49,755 nt of DNA from Candidatus Heimdallarchaeota archaeon (GCA_019057635.1 DXJL01000174.1:1-49755); one strand, 5' to 3'. Positions 17,988-26,034 are shown, counted from the stretch's first letter. The notes: generated by a model from the sequence alone, not told the origin. Numbers and translations: made by a program.

Positions 17988-18529
17988 GTAAAGGTTTGAT
18001 TGATTACTCCAAGCTATTACACGTCCTTGATTCGACAGCATTTATTGGTTTAGATTTTCCTATTCTCCAATCAATTGAAGTGAAAAAGTTTCTAACAGCT
18101 CATTCAGTTATAGAGGAATTAAAAGACTTTCGATCGAGAATGAACTTTGATGTGATGCTGCAAACAAATAAGTTAGAGGTATCATCTCCTAATCCACAAA
18201 ATTTTAAAAAATTAAAAATGAAAATACATAAAATTGATCCAAATACGCGTCTTTCAGATACAGACATCCAAGTTTTAACCCTAGCATGGCAGGAAAAGGG
18301 AGTATTAGTAACAAATGATCTCACTCTGCAAAACATCGCTGAGCAATTGAAAGTCACAACCCGTGTAATCAGTGGAAAAGGAATCAAAGTAATTCGAAAA
18401 AGTCGCTTAAGGTGTATGAGCTGCAAACGAACTTTTCGAGTATCAGGTCAGCACTGTCCTGAGTGTGGGGGAGTTTTAAAGCAGTATTTCTCTACAAGCA
18501 ACTCAAATAACCTATTGGGAAAAGAGTGA
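17984..18529 (+). CDS. nob1: rRNA maturation endonuclease Nob1 (PIN domain + zinc ribbon)
   Basis: 181 residues. PIN-domain acids are in VLDSTAFIG, VIEELKD, SDTDIQVLTLAW and LVTNDLTLQNIAE. A C-terminal zinc ribbon (CMSCKRTF...CPECGG) follows. Family knowledge: Nob1 trims the 3' end of 16S/18S rRNA precursors. A TTG start overlaps the nadK stop (TTGA), implying coupled translation. Confidence 0.92.
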   Translation: MSKGLIDYSKLLHVLDSTAFIGLDFPILQSIEVKKFLTAHSVIEELKDFRSRMNFDVMLQTNKLEVSSPNPQNFKKLKMKIHKIDPNTRLSDTDIQVLTLAWQEKGVLVTNDLTLQNIAEQLKVTTRVISGKGIKVIRKSRLRCMSCKRTFRVSGQHCPECGGVLKQYFSTSNSNNLLGKE

Positions 18530-18596
18530 ATTAAAAATAAAAATTCATTGTAAGAAAGAACTGTAATGAGTAAAATTCCCCCAGGAAGAAAAAGAT

Positions 18597-18797
18597 TTGC
18601 CAGAAGAATTAAAATCTAAAGAAGAATTCATGACTACGCTCGATTTAGCATCAGTTTGCTATGTAAAACGATTAAAGGATTCAGATGTGGTTAAACTAAA
18701 ACTCAGGACAAAAAAACGCCTGTACACCTTCAAAACAACCCCCAAAGAAGCTAATCAAATAGTGCAGAGTTTAAACATCCCTGTTGAAGAGGTTTAA
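18597..18797 (+). CDS. rpl38e: Ribosomal protein eL38
   Basis: 66 residues. PEELKSKEEFMTTLDLA, then VKLKLRTKKRLYTFKTTPKEANQIVQSL, follows the eL38 pattern (short helix, LYTF-type strand, C-terminal helix ending in VEEV). The start is TTG with AGGA about 9 bases upstream. eL38 is shared by eukaryotes and some archaea, including Asgard and several TACK lineages, but not Euryarchaeota. It lies just after nob1, grouping ribosome assembly genes. Confidence 0.88.
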   Translation: MPEELKSKEEFMTTLDLASVCYVKRLKDSDVVKLKLRTKKRLYTFKTTPKEANQIVQSLNIPVEEV

Positions 18798-18903
18798 AAC
18801 CCTCTGGATATTAATTCTCTTCTTCAAGAGGAAAATTTGAATTAGTTCTTTTTAAAATAAAAAAAGGGGAGAAAGCTTTCATTGATGTTCAATGTGAAGC
18901 GCT

Positions 18904-19179
18904 TTATTCTTGAGATTCAGCTGAAATAGTTTCCAGTAAGGAAAGAATATTCCATATTTTAGTTCGAGCAAAAAGAGGACAATTCGGATCTTGACTAATT
19001 TCATCCAGAATTGAGATTGCAAAATTTGCCCGTACTTCAGGTGGGTCATCTTCTTGACTATTCTTACCTGTTACCGCCATAAATGCTTCCTTAGCGGCTC
19101 TTCTGATGTTCTTTGGAACACTATGATCTGATGAGATTTGCTGCAACAACATCTTTGAATTTTCAATTTTATCTTCCAT
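18904..19179 (-). CDS. UPF0147 family protein
   Basis: 91 residues, all helical. SVPKNIRRAAKEAFMAV and RANFAISILDEISQDPNCPLFARTKIWNILSLLE are the UPF0147 signature segments. The family is archaeal, small and of unknown function. A near-perfect Shine-Dalgarno motif (GGTGATC) lies 4 bases before the ATG. Confidence 0.88.
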   Translation of the reverse strand: MEDKIENSKMLLQQISSDHSVPKNIRRAAKEAFMAVTGKNSQEDDPPEVRANFAISILDEISQDPNCPLFARTKIWNILSLLETISAESQE

Positions 19180-19548
19180 TTTTGATCACCCAGACCTTCT
19201 AATTGAATAGAAAATAGAAATACGTAATATTTTGGCAATATAAACGGCGTCAGAGCAAAATTATTGAGCTCTGAATTCCTAGATTCTCTGTGACAGCCTA
19301 ATTAAAAAATCTAGAAAAACCTTTCTTTTCGCAAATTTCAATCCTCACCTTTTAAGTTAGATTCCCGCGATTTAACCTTTATGACTAATCCCTTATTTTA
19401 TGGAAGAACTTGATCTACCAAAGAAAATGAAATGAGAGTAGAAATGTGATTTTTTTCCCAAAGAAAATAGTATAAATATTTTATAAACAGCCGACCCCTT
19501 GAAGTGGAAAACTCTTTTCTAAAGAATGACACTGGAGAATCGACATAG
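19180..19548 (+). promoter_or_regulatory. Divergent spacer with strong TATA box
   Basis: No gene seen. On the plus strand a classic TATAAATATTTTATAAA box (19471-19487) lies about 60-80 bases before the next start and should drive the unknown-protein/eL22/radical SAM run. On the opposite strand AT-rich stretches near 19205-19235 probably serve UPF0147. Confidence 0.5.
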
Positions 19549-20016
19549 TTGGAAATGGAAGCCAATGATTTAAATGGGTTTTTGATTTATGAGATCATTG
19601 CTAATAATGGAAGACTTATCTGTTCTCATTGTGGAAACAGAGTCATCTTAAATGATTTGTTTGATGAAAGAATTGTTATCGAAGTTGAAAATGGTTATAT
19701 TGGACATATTAATTGCTTATTAAAATACATAATGAAAGCTGAGCCCATAATTTCTTCAGGTTTAGCAAATGGTCTATTTTCAGAGTCTCAAGTTAGACAC
19801 GACCTATTATCGAAGCCGTTTGAATCTGTTATCTTGGATATAAGTCGAGCATGTTCATATAGAAATTTAGCAATTTCATCCCAAGCAGGAAAATGTTCAA
19901 AATTTATAGCTGCGGAGACGAATTTAATAGAAATGCGAAACAATAACAATTTATCAGTTTTACTTGATTATATTGAAATTTCTATTCCAGATCTTAGTGA
20001 CTCCGATATCAACTAG
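19549..20016 (+). CDS. Hypothetical protein with a zinc-finger-like N-terminus
   Basis: 155 residues, not recognised. The N-terminal part has CSHCGNRVILND and, about 30 residues later, GHINCL, a CxxC...HxxC arrangement that could bind one zinc. The remainder is mostly helical. The start may be TTG 19549 or ATG 19555, with a weak GGAG upstream. It lies directly before eL22 and is probably co-transcribed with it from the TATA box at 19471. No function is assigned. Confidence 0.6.
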   Translation: MEMEANDLNGFLIYEIIANNGRLICSHCGNRVILNDLFDERIVIEVENGYIGHINCLLKYIMKAEPIISSGLANGLFSESQVRHDLLSKPFESVILDISRACSYRNLAISSQAGKCSKFIAAETNLIEMRNNNNLSVLLDYIEISIPDLSDSDIN

Positions 20017-20062
20017 TAAGAGAGTACCCCAATTTAATGAAATTATATAAGGTGTGAAGAGA

Positions 20063-20302
20063 ATGAAGGTAGATCTTTCAAATATCCCAGATGCAGAAAT
20101 AATAGATGAATTAGCAAATATGATCGAAGATAAAGAGAAAATAAAGACCAAGAAAGAAGGAAAAACGTTAATAGTGAAGGATCTTTCTTCTCGAAAATTA
20201 AAATTCTATACCAAAAAAGTTCTAGGTAGAAAGGACTTACCTGGAGTCTATAAAGTCGTTTCCCAAGGAGACCACTTTCTCGTTTATTTCCAAGAGCTCT
20301 AA
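20063..20302 (+). CDS. rpl22e: Ribosomal protein eL22-like
   Basis: 79 residues from the ATG at 20063, which has AGGTG 8 bases upstream. The C-terminal half (SSRKLKFYTKKVLGRKDL, then YKVVSQGDHFLVYFQEL) follows the eL22 core: the (R)YLKYLTKKYLKK-type helix, then a strand ending in YF. Family knowledge: eL22 is a eukaryotic large-subunit protein reported among archaea chiefly in Asgard genomes. This is the best single taxonomic marker in the window. It is short, so a structure or profile check would help. Confidence 0.8.
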   Translation: MKVDLSNIPDAEIIDELANMIEDKEKIKTKKEGKTLIVKDLSSRKLKFYTKKVLGRKDLPGVYKVVSQGDHFLVYFQEL

Positions 20303-20353
20303 TTTTTCGCTCTGAAAACGTATTATAAGGAATCATCCTTCGAATGGGATTCT

Positions 20354-21478
20354 ATGCATAAAAAACCTGAGAAGACCAATTGGGGAAGTACATTTACGGG
20401 TCCATTATCAAAGGGATGTCGACAGTGCATTTCGGGAGAAAAATTAGTAGTCCTAGTTAGTACAGAATGTTCTAGTAACTGTTTTTATTGCCCCTTAAGC
20501 AATGAGAGAAAAGAAGCAAATACCTCGTTTGCCAATGAACGCCCCTTTACCAATGTTGCAGATCTTCTTGTTGAAGCACTACATATGAAAGCTAAAGGAG
20601 CAAGTATGACGGGAGGTGACCCTCTTGAAGTGCATTCTTTTAATAAAACACTTTCTTACTGCAAGGCTTTAAAAGAGCAATTTTCGAGTGATTTTCATAT
20701 TCATGCATACACAAGAGGGAAGGATTTGAATAAGGAGTTATTAACAAGAATAACACCATTTCTTGATGAGATCCGTTTTCATGCGATTAATTTCAAAAAA
20801 GATTTTCCCATTATTCAATTAACGACTGAATTTGATATTGATGTCGGAATTGAGATTCCTGTGATTCCAACGAAAGGAATCAACTATTATAAGAAATTAA
20901 TTCAGGAATTCGAGTCAATTATCCCTCAAAATGATCATTTTTACTTTATTAATCTGAATGAACTGGAAATAAGTGAAACAAATTACCGTAATATACTTTC
21001 TCATAAATTAGAAATTGATGATATCAATTTATCAGCTGTTAAAGATAGTTCTAATCTTGCAATTAAGATAGTGGAATGGGCTACCCAAAATACAGGTATA
21101 CCAGTCCATTATTGTGCTCTTGCAACGAAAGATAATGTGCAACTTCCAAATAGATTATTTCGAATAGCTATGAATACCAAACTTCCCTCAGATGTTGTTG
21201 TGGAGGAAGGGACAGATAGAGGTCTGCTCATAAGAGGAGTTATAAAAGGGTCAGGTTATGATCTGGAAGAAGTAAAACAGTTTCTCGTATTTGAAGCTGA
21301 TGTACCTGCATATTTAGTCCATATTGATTATCAAAACAATAGACTCCTTACCAATGCAGCATTATTAGAAGAAATCAGTGAAAATATTATCGCAAAATTC
21401 CCAAAAATGCAATTAGGTATGGCAGAAGAATACCCTTCCTATGACAATTTACAAACAACTTTTATTCCTTTTAATTGA
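20354..21478 (+). CDS. Radical SAM protein related to pyruvate-formate-lyase activase (COG2108-like)
   Basis: 374 residues. The [4Fe-4S]-binding CSSNCFYC (Cys 39, 43, 46) and the MTGGDP motif show a radical SAM core. An upstream pair CRQC precedes it. The rest (IRFHAINF, IEIPVIPTKG) resembles the archaeal uncharacterised group I know as COG2108; substrate unknown. It starts at ATG soon after eL22, and its end overlaps the region just before the hexulose-phosphate synthase start (28 bases between stop and ATG), suggesting one transcript. Confidence 0.75.
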   Translation: MHKKPEKTNWGSTFTGPLSKGCRQCISGEKLVVLVSTECSSNCFYCPLSNERKEANTSFANERPFTNVADLLVEALHMKAKGASMTGGDPLEVHSFNKTLSYCKALKEQFSSDFHIHAYTRGKDLNKELLTRITPFLDEIRFHAINFKKDFPIIQLTTEFDIDVGIEIPVIPTKGINYYKKLIQEFESIIPQNDHFYFINLNELEISETNYRNILSHKLEIDDINLSAVKDSSNLAIKIVEWATQNTGIPVHYCALATKDNVQLPNRLFRIAMNTKLPSDVVVEEGTDRGLLIRGVIKGSGYDLEEVKQFLVFEADVPAYLVHIDYQNNRLLTNAALLEEISENIIAKFPKMQLGMAEEYPSYDNLQTTFIPFN

Positions 21479-21506
21479 TCTTAAGTATAGAGAATTGGAG
21501 ACAAAA

Positions 21507-22184
21507 ATGATGGATTTTTCGGAACCTAGAGTTTTACATACCCCTCCATACGTCCAACTCGCCATTGATATCCCCTTGATTTCGAGCGTAAGAAATCTTT
21601 TTGATCAAATTGCTGAAATAGCGACTTCTCGTCTCTTAATAGAAATTGGTACTCCATTTTTGAAAAATGAAGGCCTACGTTCTGTGGTACCATTTTGCAG
21701 GGAATATTTTCCCTCTAATTATCTCATTGCAGATCTAAAAACATTGGATGTAGGAAAATTAGAGGTAAGTTTAGGTTCTAAGATGGGTGTGAATGCGTGC
21801 GTAGTCTCGGGCCTTGCTCCGATTGCTACGATAAACAATTTTATAGACGAATGTAGAAATTCAAACGTTGATAGCTGGGTAGATACATTAGGTATATCGT
21901 TTGATGATTTTAGAACGAAAATAAAGTCATTAAAATCTTTTCCTGATGTATTGGTTATTCACAGGGGAATCGATGAAGAAAATTCTGGAAAAAAATATTC
22001 TTGGGAAATAATTAAGCAGTACAAGTCTTTAGTACCGAGTTTGATAGCTGTAGCTGGAGGGATAACTTTAAAAAATCTTCAAGAACCCCTGAAAAATGGT
22101 TCTGATATAATAATTGTTGGTAGAGCCATTTATCAAGCAGAAGATCCATTGGTTCAGCTAAAAAAATTCCTCTCGGCAATTTGA
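21507..22184 (+). CDS. 3-hexulose-6-phosphate synthase-like (OMP decarboxylase superfamily)
   Basis: About 225 residues from the ATG at 21507, which has TTGGAG upstream; an upstream in-frame extension is less likely. Superfamily motifs: VQLAIDIPL, IEIGTPFLKNEGLRSV, the catalytic LIADLKTLD, VDTLGI, VIHRGIDEE and VAGGITLKN, ending in IIVGRAIYQAEDP. These match hexulose-6-phosphate synthase and 3-keto-gulonate-phosphate decarboxylase; the neighbouring isomerase favours the former. Family knowledge: in archaea it runs in reverse to make ribulose-5-phosphate and formaldehyde from fructose-6-phosphate. It is convergent with the isomerase gene, 30 bases apart. Confidence 0.83.
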   Translation: MMDFSEPRVLHTPPYVQLAIDIPLISSVRNLFDQIAEIATSRLLIEIGTPFLKNEGLRSVVPFCREYFPSNYLIADLKTLDVGKLEVSLGSKMGVNACVVSGLAPIATINNFIDECRNSNVDSWVDTLGISFDDFRTKIKSLKSFPDVLVIHRGIDEENSGKKYSWEIIKQYKSLVPSLIAVAGGITLKNLQEPLKNGSDIIIVGRAIYQAEDPLVQLKKFLSAI

Positions 22185-22214
22185 GACGGAAAAAAGGAAC
22201 ACTACTGTTATTGG

Positions 22215-23372
22215 TTATTCTATATTAGCGTGTTCAGCTCTCATGGATTCTTCTGTAATACCTAAATTGTAAGCTATTTGAGCTACACATGAATCTAAAG
22301 TAATCGCTGCTGCATATTCGAACGCGGGGATAAAAAAGGACAAATCTGAAATTTGACGTAATTCCACACTTACTTCCTCATGTCTTCCCTCAATTTCCAG
22401 TAATATATCGCTTTCTTTTGCTAAGGTTGACTCTGGAAAAGACGTTAATCCGAGAATTTTCATTTTAGACAGTTTAGCACTTTTAACTCGCTCTAATGTT
22501 CTACTAGAAACGCCTGAACCTGAGATACTTATTAATAAATCACCTTTGTTTCTAAATCGCCAATCATATGCCGATTTGACGTGTATTCCCAGGTGACTCA
22601 GCCGTATAGAAGAAATGCTGGCAATAACAGAATCTAAGCCACTACCAAATATGAAGAGATTATTTTCAGGATGGAGCGAGTAAGGTTCGATCGTATTAAT
22701 AAAATGTTGAAGAGGGGTTTCATTCTTCCTTATATTATGTAAAGTTGAATCTACGGCTGTTAAAACAATATTTATGCCTTCATTAAATCCCTTTACAATA
22801 GAATCTTCTATTAGTCCAGATACTACTCCAAAGCCAATCACCATTGTTGTCATTTCGAATAAAGTACCTAAAGGTGTCAAAGGTGCACCAGAAGTAATTT
22901 TTCCAGTCGATTCAGCTCTCGAAGAACCTGTTTTTACATAACCACGAGGAATTATCATTATTGAATCTGCCAATCGCGCAGCCAGAGATTTGCCATCACC
23001 TGTAAACGCTAAAATCTTTGCTTTCCTAAGGATTGCATTCTGTATTGCCTTTGTAGTGAAATTGGTCCATCCTGAGCCAGTAACACCAATTACTACATCA
23101 TTTGCTCTAACTGGTTTAGCTAAACTCTTTCCTAGATATGAAACCTCATAACCGATATTCTTTAACATCTCTCCAAAGAGCATTCCAACTTTTCCTGACC
23201 TCCCCATTCCGACAAGATGAATTCTATTTTCCCTTGCGCTCTGAATTATATTACAAAATTTGACTAAATGTGAGGGATCTTCATTTATTGAGTTTACTGC
23301 TTTTTTTGCAGTTTTCACTAGGAGTTCAAAAGCTGAATAAAATGAATCAAGATTTTTTGTTTGAGCACTCAT
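22215..23372 (-). CDS. Tandem-SIS 6-phospho-3-hexuloisomerase-like protein
   Basis: 385 residues, about twice the usual length of around 180-190. Two SIS domains are seen. The first (about residues 20-200) has IHLVGMGRSGKVGMLFGEML and VIGVTGSGWTNFT. The second (about 225-385) has NNLFIFGSGLDSVIASISSIRL and LISISGSGVSSRT. The C-terminal ESMRAEHANIE is the typical PHI ending. PHI interconverts hexulose-6-phosphate and fructose-6-phosphate. Convergent with the synthase gene. Whether both halves keep activity is unknown; the first has a GMGRSGK phosphate loop, the second GSGLDSV. A general sugar-isomerase role is the alternative. Confidence 0.82.
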   Translation of the reverse strand: MSAQTKNLDSFYSAFELLVKTAKKAVNSINEDPSHLVKFCNIIQSARENRIHLVGMGRSGKVGMLFGEMLKNIGYEVSYLGKSLAKPVRANDVVIGVTGSGWTNFTTKAIQNAILRKAKILAFTGDGKSLAARLADSIMIIPRGYVKTGSSRAESTGKITSGAPLTPLGTLFEMTTMVIGFGVVSGLIEDSIVKGFNEGINIVLTAVDSTLHNIRKNETPLQHFINTIEPYSLHPENNLFIFGSGLDSVIASISSIRLSHLGIHVKSAYDWRFRNKGDLLISISGSGVSSRTLERVKSAKLSKMKILGLTSFPESTLAKESDILLEIEGRHEEVSVELRQISDLSFFIPAFEYAAAITLDSCVAQIAYNLGITEESMRAEHANIE

Positions 23373-23610
23373 CTAGGGGAGCTCCAAAGAGACAAGAAAG
23401 TATAAGGGAAGGAGATTCCTTCTGGGACAATAAGTCCTAAAAAAAATGTATCCTAATAGATTTTTGCACACTTGATCTAGAAATCAACCAAAGGAAGTAA
23501 ATTGATTGAAAACTTAAATAAATTTTATAAAAACTCCATCCGAGCCACCCCTTAATATAGAGTTCAAGAATATTACAATTCCAAAAGAAGGTGGATTTAT
23601 GGACTTGGAA

Positions 23611-24735
23611 TCATACTTGTCTCCAAGCAATCCCGTTCTTATCTGCATATTGTCTTGCTAATTGCATTTCAGTTGTAGTAACACGTCGATTAATGTCTTT
23701 ATACTCACTTCTATTTGCACGGTATTCTGGACGATATTGGGCCATGATATTAACAAAGGCTAATGGGACTTCATCTTTCACCCAATCTAGAATGGGGTAA
23801 GTATCTTTTTCAATTCGATTGGGCATACAAAGATGGCGAATAATGATTTCACCTGATCCTTCCGTATAAGCAAATTTTATATTACGTATAACTGTCTCCC
23901 AGTAGTTATTAACTCCCGACATTCGTTTTGCGAATGCATTGTCACGAAATTTCAAATCGGGGAGCCAAAAATCCATAATATCGACAAGTAGATTCATTGA
24001 TTCTTGAGTTAGATACATATTTGAGTTCCAAAGCTGAACAATATTATTATCTAGCGTTTGGAGAGACTGTATGATATTGTGCACATTTGGGATAGGATCA
24101 CCTCCAACCCAATTGATGTTTATTGCGCCCTCGGAAATCAACTTTTGCTGAATGGCAACAAGATGGGAGGAACCCACTTCATTTCCCTTAATATTTATAT
24201 TATCCTTATTCCAATCCTGTGAGATATCATGATTTTGACAAAAAACACATTTAAAGACACATGAGGCAAAAAATATCGTGCCAGAGGGAACTAATGGTGG
24301 TTCCTCACCAACATGCAAAAATGCAGATGATACTACAGATTTTACTCCAAGTTTACATATTCCAGTTTCTCCCGCTTTTCGATTTACGTGACACCTTCGT
24401 TCGCAAAAATGACAATTTTCAATAATCTTATCTGCAATTTTTGCTTTTAAGTCCAAAAAACTAATTTCAGGAGATTCTATATCTTTTAATATTACATTCC
24501 CTTTATCACAATCTTTTACTAACGAATTAAAATCATGATGCACTTCTTTATGTTTTAACCAGATTTTTTCAATGTTATTTTCTGAATCATCAAGACCAAT
24601 AACAGGTGTTTTTTTTGCAATCAAAAATCTGGCTATTTTTTTTCCTTTACAGATAGCCCGGTACCGAGTTAATCTTTCAGAAAGCACAGGATCCAGCCAT
24701 ATTGATTCGGATGGCATTCGTAGAATACGAACCAT
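23611..24735 (-). CDS. PflX-like radical SAM protein
   Basis: 374 residues. About 115 N-terminal residues precede CHFCERRCHVNRKAGETGICKLG, then FFASCVFKCVFCQNHDIS (CxxxCxxC cluster site) and NWVGGDPIPNVHNI (the GGDP/GGEP motif). The C-terminal DLKFRDNAFAKRMSGVNNY and MPNRIEKDTYPILDWV are typical of the PflX group (COG1313 as I recall), putative activases of unknown target. ATG start. It is transcribed towards the SIS protein, with about 240 bases between them. A second radical SAM gene lies on the other side of the HPS/PHI pair. Confidence 0.8.
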   Translation of the reverse strand: MVRILRMPSESIWLDPVLSERLTRYRAICKGKKIARFLIAKKTPVIGLDDSENNIEKIWLKHKEVHHDFNSLVKDCDKGNVILKDIESPEISFLDLKAKIADKIIENCHFCERRCHVNRKAGETGICKLGVKSVVSSAFLHVGEEPPLVPSGTIFFASCVFKCVFCQNHDISQDWNKDNINIKGNEVGSSHLVAIQQKLISEGAININWVGGDPIPNVHNIIQSLQTLDNNIVQLWNSNMYLTQESMNLLVDIMDFWLPDLKFRDNAFAKRMSGVNNYWETVIRNIKFAYTEGSGEIIIRHLCMPNRIEKDTYPILDWVKDEVPLAFVNIMAQYRPEYRANRSEYKDINRRVTTTEMQLARQYADKNGIAWRQV

Positions 24736-25008
24736 TTTCTTACCCTTTTCTAAATCTTCCTACTCCAGTTCGATTTAAGTATCCTCAATCCAGGAAATAA
24801 GACTATATCCACCTAATATATTGATATCCTAGTAATTTGCTAATACTTCAAAGATGATTGAATCACTTATCTTTCAGTGGAGATATTAGTTCTTCTTTTA
24901 TGTTTTATTTAGCATTAACCATTTCGTAAAAAACCTTCTAGAGAAAAGGACTTCAAGAGAACATAAAAAAAGCCTTTATAGTCAAGAATTGTTATCATAT
25001 TAATTGAG

Positions 25009-25239
25009 GTGCAGATAATCGCAAAATGTCCTGAATGTGGAGGATTAGCAAAATGGAATTCTCCCTTCTATGTTTGTACAGTATGTGGGTTAGCATTACG
25101 TCGTCGTGAATATGAAAGAATGCATGATAAGCAGAAAGAAGTCCTATATGATGCTCAAATCTCCGAAAATGAGCAGGATAACAAAAAACGACGTAAAGAA
25201 CGAGATTACTTAGATTGGTTCCTCGGCTCTAAAAAATAA
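25009..25239 (+). CDS. Small zinc-ribbon protein
   Basis: 76 residues. One zinc ribbon at the N-terminus (AKCPECGGLAKWN...YVCTVCGLALRR) is followed by a charged helical tail (NEQDNKKRRKERDYLDWFLG). The start is GTG (GAGGTG context); a CTTTATA-like box lies about 35 bases upstream. The family is not recognised in detail; similar archaeal orphan ribbons are common. Possibly RNA-binding, by its basic tail. Confidence 0.6.
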   Translation: MQIIAKCPECGGLAKWNSPFYVCTVCGLALRRREYERMHDKQKEVLYDAQISENEQDNKKRRKERDYLDWFLGSKK

Positions 25240-25420
25240 TCATTCTTATTTAATCTATATGAGAATGCTCCCAAGTATTATAACATAACCCTATATCTAG
25301 CAGTTATTTTTTGTACAAAAACATAAACAAGCACTGAAGGATTAAAAGAGAGCTAAGGATGCCATTTTACTGAAGTTAATTATTTATTCTTAGTTATTCA
25401 GACTCTTTCTCTAAGAATAA

Positions 25421-25523
25421 CGGGCCCTGTGAGATTTGAACTCACGACCTCTATTGAGGGATCATATAAGGAAAGATCCTTGCTCCGGAGGCAAGCGCTC
25501 TGTCCATGCTAAGCGAAGGGCCC
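25421..25523 (-). tRNA. tRNA-Arg(CCG) with an intron in the variable region
   Basis: Acceptor GGGCCCT/AGGGCCC with discriminator G; D-stem GCTT/GAGC; anticodon arm CTTGC-CTCCGGA-GCAAG giving anticodon CCG; T-arm GTGAG-TTCAAAT-CTCAC. Between the anticodon stem and the T-stem there are 33 nt instead of about 5. Removing about 28 nt (around 25451-25478) leaves AGGTC and a 75-nt tRNA. The insert contains a GGATC...GATCC pairing, as expected near an archaeal bulge-helix-bulge. CCA is not encoded. Confidence 0.92.
25451..25478 (-). other. Noncanonical tRNA intron (variable region)
   Basis: About 28 nt lying just after the anticodon stem of tRNA-Arg(CCG). Exact ends may shift by a few bases, because the sequence around the junctions allows more than one cut. 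The usual 37/38 site is uninterrupted in this gene. Confidence 0.7.
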
Positions 25524-25611
25524 TAGTTACTAATAAAACCTATCCCTTAATCTATTATTCCTTGAATTAAGATAACGGACTCGAGGGGATTTGAACCCCC
25601 GACCCTCTGCT

Positions 25612-25640
25612 TTCTCTCTGAGTCGCTATAGCGTAATCAA
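25612..25640 (-). other. Canonical-position (37/38) tRNA intron
   Basis: About 29 nt in the anticodon loop of tRNA-Arg(CCT), after A37. An internal CGCTATAGCG pairing is visible. This is the only intron in the window at the common archaeal position. Confidence 0.8.
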
Positions 25641-25656
25641 TAGGAGGCAGACGCTC

Positions 25657-25686
25657 TCTACAGAAGATCTGTATATACAGAAACCC
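25657..25686 (-). other. Noncanonical D-loop tRNA intron
   Basis: About 30 nt between GGATA and GAGC of tRNA-Arg(CCT), splitting the D-arm just before its 3' strand. Same position and length as the intron in the neighbouring tRNA-Arg(TCT), though the sequences differ. Confidence 0.75.
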
Positions 25687-25730
25687 TATCCATGCTGAGC
25701 TACGAGTCCAGATATGATGATATTAGGTGG

Positions 25731-25835
25731 CGGATCCGAGGGGATTTGAACCCCCGACCTGCGACTTAGAAGGCCGCCGCTCTTTCTAGAAGCTCTAACC
25801 ATGCAAAAGCTTTATCCTGGCTAAGCCACGGATCC
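25731..25835 (-). tRNA. tRNA-Arg(TCT) with a D-loop intron
   Basis: Acceptor GGATCCG/CGGATCC, discriminator G; D-stem GCTT/GAGC split after GGATA by about 30 nt (25783-25812) that can form an AAGCT...AGCTT stem; anticodon stem GCGGC/GTCGC with loop CTTCTAA, anticodon TCT; variable AGGTC; T-arm GGGGG-TTCAAAT-CCCCT. The spliced length is 75 nt. The three bases after the discriminator read CCA, so CCA may be encoded here, unlike in the neighbours. Confidence 0.92.
25783..25812 (-). other. Noncanonical D-loop tRNA intron
   Basis: About 30 nt in the D-arm of tRNA-Arg(TCT), at the same place as in tRNA-Arg(CCT). It carries an AAGCT/AGCTT stem typical of an intron hairpin. The boundary is uncertain by 1-3 nt. 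Confidence 0.75.
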
Positions 25836-26034
25836 TAATTTATTATAAGAAGTCACGTGTTAGAGGTTTTGAAAAACTTCTCTCTTAATTTCTATAATAT
25901 TATCAATTTTGTCCGACACCTAGTACTTATCCTTACTGAACAAGAAAGAAGTTTAATTTCGTCGTATTCGCCACTTTCACCGCTCTCTCTCTGTTACAAG
26001 CTTATAAGAGGGAATATGCTAGAAAGGAGTGGGA

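Larger units (their letters stand above)
25576..25709 (-). tRNA. tRNA-Arg(CCT) with two introns (D-loop and anticodon loop)
   Basis: Acceptor GGACTCG/CGAGTCC, discriminator G; D-stem GCTC...GAGC split by an insert of about 30 nt; anticodon stem TCTGC/GCAGA with loop CTCCTA|A, anticodon CCT, split after position 37 by about 29 nt; T-arm GGGGG-TTCAAAT-CCCCT. Removing both inserts (about 25657-25686 and 25612-25640) leaves a normal 75-nt tRNA. The D-loop insert contains CTGTATATACAG. CCA is not encoded. Confidence 0.92.

Noticed and set aside
25862..25883. AGAGGTTTT...AAAACTTCTCT imperfect hairpin before the intact TnpB
   Set aside because: Could be an IS200/IS605 end, but it has a bulge and no matching right end or target motif could be found by eye.
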